From: Gammaproteobacteria bacterium
GTDB lineage: Bacteria; Pseudomonadota; Gammaproteobacteria; Steroidobacterales; Steroidobacteraceae
Length of the DNA: 8,523 nt
Assembly (NCBI GenBank): GCA_030830595.1
Contig: JAURMS010000346.1
Coordinates: forward strand, 1-8,523
Direction of reading: 5' to 3'
Shown: piece after piece, positions 6,463 through 8,523 of the stretch
Position numbering within the stretch: position 1 is the stretch's first letter
How the letters are laid out: each line of letters starts with the position of its first letter
The notes under the pieces: model-generated
Databases searched by the model: none
Seen by the model: only the letters and a program-made list of their open reading frames with translations
What the model was told of the DNA's origin: nothing
Program-made: the position numbers and the translations under genes

Positions 6463-6969
6463 ATGAAGACCATTCAGAAGGGTTTCACCCTGATTGAGCT
6501 GATGATCGTGGTTGCGATCATCGGCATTCTCGCCGCCATCGCGATCCCGGCCTATCAGGACTACCTGATCCGCAGCCAGGCCTCCGAGGGCATGAACATG
6601 GCCGCGGCCGCCAAGGCATCCATTGCGGAATACTTCGCGACCAAGGGCGCTTTCCCGGCAGGCAACGATGGCGCGGGTCTGGCAACGGACGCCGACGACG
6701 TCAACGGCAGGTACGTGACCGCCGTTTCAGTGAGCAACGGCACCATCCGAATCCAATACGGCAACGAAGCCAACAGCAAGCTTGCAAATACCAACGTAGC
6801 CATCGAACCGGGAATCGGCAGCAACGGTGATGTGGTGTGGCGTTGTGGGTATGAACTCGGCGCAAACATCCCGAACACCAACTGGGCCAGCGCGGATTAC
6901 GGCGCGCCAACTGCTGTGTCCCAGACCAGCACCCCCGGCAAGTACCTCCCCTCCAACTGCCGCGCCTGA
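6463..6969 (+). CDS. pilA: PilA, type IVa major pilin precursor
   Basis: This 168-residue prepilin has a 7-residue leader (MKTIQKG), cut by PilD before Phe8, which would be N-methylated. Mature Glu5 (Glu12 of the precursor) lies in the classic FTLIELMIVVAIIGILAAIA helix that anchors the subunit and forms the fibre core. Cys128 and Cys166 should form the C-terminal D-loop disulfide. The globular part holds one N-X-T sequon, Asn92-Gly-Thr94 (mature Asn85), and the D-loop has a Ser/Thr-rich stretch (150-157, TAVSQTST). Both are possible sugar sites given the neighbouring transferase. The ATG is preceded by AAGGAG (6448-6453) at 9 bases. It is transcribed alone from a sigma-54 promoter and ends at a strong terminator. 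By length and single-gene layout it is the major pilin rather than a minor one. Confidence 0.95.
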   Translation: MKTIQKGFTLIELMIVVAIIGILAAIAIPAYQDYLIRSQASEGMNMAAAAKASIAEYFATKGAFPAGNDGAGLATDADDVNGRYVTAVSVSNGTIRIQYGNEANSKLANTNVAIEPGIGSNGDVVWRCGYELGANIPNTNWASADYGAPTAVSQTSTPGKYLPSNCRA

Positions 6970-7026
6970 TCCAGGCTCGGCAGCGTGTATTCTCCGCCCT
7001 AGCCAAAGGGGCAGAGAATGGGACAA

Positions 7027-7055
7027 GAACGGGCCCCTCGGGGCCCGTTCGCTTT
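7027..7055 (+). terminator. Rho-independent terminator after pilA
   Basis: GAACGGGCCCC (7027-7037) and GGGGCCCGTTC (7040-7050) are perfect 11-base inverted arms; allowing a CTCG tetraloop gives a 10-bp GC-rich stem. It is followed by GCTTTT. It lies 57 bases past the pilA stop and should separate pilA from pilB transcription. Confidence 0.88.
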
Positions 7056-7114
7056 TGTGAGGCCCGTCACTCGGGGCGGTGCGCAAATCTGCGATTCTCT
7101 CCGGGTATTTAACA

Positions 7115-7147
7115 TTGCACACGCAGGGGAGTGCGCTACACTATGAT
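7115..7147 (+). promoter_or_regulatory. Possible sigma-70-type promoter of pilB
   Basis: TTGCAC (7115-7120) lies 16 bases before TACACT (7137-7142), and a better -10, TATGAT, sits at 7142-7147 but at poor spacing. The region lies between the pilA terminator and pilB, where a promoter is expected. The match is weak. No -24/-12 motif was seen here, so pilB appears to be controlled separately from pilA. Confidence 0.35.
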
Positions 7148-7192
7148 GTGGTTACAAAATCCCGCACAGGACAGGCGGAACCTGTTGATTCT

Positions 7193-8523
7193 ATGAGCCA
7201 GCCAGCTTCGATCGCCAGCGCTCCGGCTAACGCCACCCAGACCGGCATCCGCTCTGGCATAGGTGGCCTGCCCCAGCGACTTGTGCAGGACGGGCTGCTC
7301 GATGAGTCCGCCATGATGAGCGCCATGGCTGAGTCCCGGGAGCGCCGGGTCCAGCTGGTGACCTGGTTGGTCACCCAGAAGCTGGTGGCGGCACGAGAGG
7401 TGGCCATTGCTGCTTCCCAGGAGTTCGGGGTTCCGCTATTCGACCTGGATGCCTTGGTGCCCGATCAGGACACCATTCGGCTGGTCAGCGAAAAGCTCCT
7501 GGCCAAACACCGCGTGCTGCCACTCGCGAAGCGCGGCAAGCGCCTCCACGTGGCGGTCTCCGACCCCACCAACCTGCACGGCATCGACGAAATCAAGTTC
7601 CAGACCGGCCTCACGATTGAGGCGGTGGTGGTTGAGGACGACAAGCTCCAGGATGCAGTCAATCGCGCCATTGAGGTGTCCGAGACCTCGGTCCTCCCCA
7701 AGCTCGATGAAGAGGGTCTGGAACTCGACAGCCTGGACGTGGAGATCGATGAGGCGAAGGAGTCCGAGGCCGTCACGCGCGACGACGTCGAGGATGCGCC
7801 CATCGTCCGCTACGTCAACAAGGTCATGCTGGATGCGATCCGTCGTGGTGCATCCGATATCCATTTCGAACCCTATGAGAAACAGTACCGGGTTCGCATC
7901 CGGGTGGATGGCGTGCTCCGGGAGGTGGCCCAGCCGCCGGTGCAGCTCTCGCAGAAGCTCGCCGCGCGAATCAAGGTGATGTCGCGGCTCGACATCGCCG
8001 AACGACGCGTGCCTCAGGACGGCCGTATCAAGATGAAGCTCTCGAAGTCGCGCTCCATCGACTTCCGAGTGAGCAGCTGCCCCACCCTGTTCGGCGAAAA
8101 GATCGTGCTGCGTATCCTGGATGCCAGTGCGGCCATGATGGGCATCGATGCCCTGGGCTACGAGTCCTTCCAGAAAGACCTCTACATGGCGGCGCTCGCC
8201 AAGCCGCAGGGCATGATCCTGGTCACCGGCCCCACCGGCAGCGGCAAGACGGTCTCCCTGTACACGGGCATCGGCATCCTGAACACCGAGGGGTGCAATA
8301 TCTCGACGGCTGAAGACCCGGCTGAAATCGTGCTGCCCGGCGTTAACCAGGTCAACGTCAACAACCGGGTGGGCCTGACCTTTGCCTCTGCCCTGCGAGC
8401 CTTCCTGCGCCAGGACCCGGACGTGATCATGGTGGGCGAGATTCGCGACCTGGAGACCGCCGAAATTGCCGTCAAGGCCTCCCAAACCGGCCACCTCGTG
8501 CTATCCACCCTGCACACCAACGA
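7193..8523 (+). CDS. pilB: PilB, T4P assembly ATPase (3' end beyond the window)
   Basis: 443 codons of an open frame run off the window; PilB is usually about 570 residues. The N-terminal part (about 20-160) resembles the MshEN/T2SSE_N region, with GLPQRLVQDG and a SDPTN segment. The linker around 165-200 is acidic. The ATPase core has Walker A GPTGSGKT (346-353), the Asp box STAEDPAEI (371-379), Walker B with Glu416 in DPDVIMVGEIRD (408-419) and the start of the His box GHLVLSTLHTN (433-443). The zinc-binding tetracysteine region would lie beyond the end. The Asp-box and Walker B sequences are close to those of gammaproteobacterial PilB rather than the retraction ATPase PilT, which is shorter and lacks this N-terminal domain. 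It powers pilin addition with PilC at the inner membrane. The ATG at 7193 has AGGCGGA at 13 bases, a long spacing; an in-frame GTG at 7148 is possible but would sit almost on the putative promoter. Confidence 0.94.
   Translation, partial: MSQPASIASAPANATQTGIRSGIGGLPQRLVQDGLLDESAMMSAMAESRERRVQLVTWLVTQKLVAAREVAIAASQEFGVPLFDLDALVPDQDTIRLVSEKLLAKHRVLPLAKRGKRLHVAVSDPTNLHGIDEIKFQTGLTIEAVVVEDDKLQDAVNRAIEVSETSVLPKLDEEGLELDSLDVEIDEAKESEAVTRDDVEDAPIVRYVNKVMLDAIRRGASDIHFEPYEKQYRVRIRVDGVLREVAQPPVQLSQKLAARIKVMSRLDIAERRVPQDGRIKMKLSKSRSIDFRVSSCPTLFGEKIVLRILDASAAMMGIDALGYESFQKDLYMAALAKPQGMILVTGPTGSGKTVSLYTGIGILNTEGCNISTAEDPAEIVLPGVNQVNVNNRVGLTFASALRAFLRQDPDVIMVGEIRDLETAEIAVKASQTGHLVLSTLHTN

Noticed and set aside
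7436..8494. 352-codon open frame on the - strand
   Set aside because: It lies wholly inside pilB, which has clear ATPase motifs; the antisense product shows no recognisable domain. Long antisense frames are common in GC-rich genes.
1..8523. CRISPR array, tRNA or insertion sequence
   Set aside because: No regularly spaced repeats, no cloverleaf-like sequence and no transposase coding region were seen.

Overview
The window carries type IV pilus (T4P) genes from a GC-rich proteobacterium. The gene set (PilS/PilR two-component system, a sigma-54-dependent type IVa pilin promoter, PilA and PilB) points to Gammaproteobacteria, perhaps a Chromatiales or Ectothiorhodospiraceae-like lineage. That placement is inference from protein resemblance and has not been tested by a search.

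Layout. At the left, on the + strand, pilS (93-1715) and pilR (1728-3068) form a two-gene operon. Next comes a tightly packed three-gene block on the - strand, read right to left: a GtrA-family membrane protein (6243-5836), a family 2 glycosyltransferase of the polyprenyl-phosphate sugar synthase type with two C-terminal membrane helices (5834-4863), and a large STT3/AglB-like GT-C membrane protein (4866-3046). The last of these runs tail-to-tail into the end of pilR. On the + strand again are the pilin gene pilA (6463-6969), a strong hairpin terminator (7027-7055) and pilB (7193 to beyond the window end).

How they may work together. PilS senses the state of the pilus or pilin pool in the inner membrane and controls PilR. 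PilR activates RNA polymerase-sigma54 at pilA; a good -24/-12 promoter lies at 6380-6396, with GTGTC boxes upstream. PilB powers pilus assembly. The inserted block looks like a complete lipid-linked sugar route: GT2 charges undecaprenyl phosphate, GtrA moves the lipid-linked sugar across the membrane, and the STT3-like enzyme transfers it to a protein in the periplasm. Its position, divergent from pilA, makes the pilin the obvious candidate substrate. This is the most interesting part of the window, because STT3/AglB-type transferases are best known from archaea, eukaryotes and Epsilon/Deltaproteobacteria. The copy here keeps several catalytic signatures but has a strongly altered WWDYG acceptor-recognition motif.

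Non-coding stretches. The 219 bases between gtrA and pilA hold a perfect inverted repeat, GTGTC boxes, an AT-rich tract and the sigma-54 promoter. The 223 bases between pilA and pilB hold a terminator and a possible sigma-70 promoter. I saw no tRNA, rRNA, CRISPR array, intact insertion sequence or origin.
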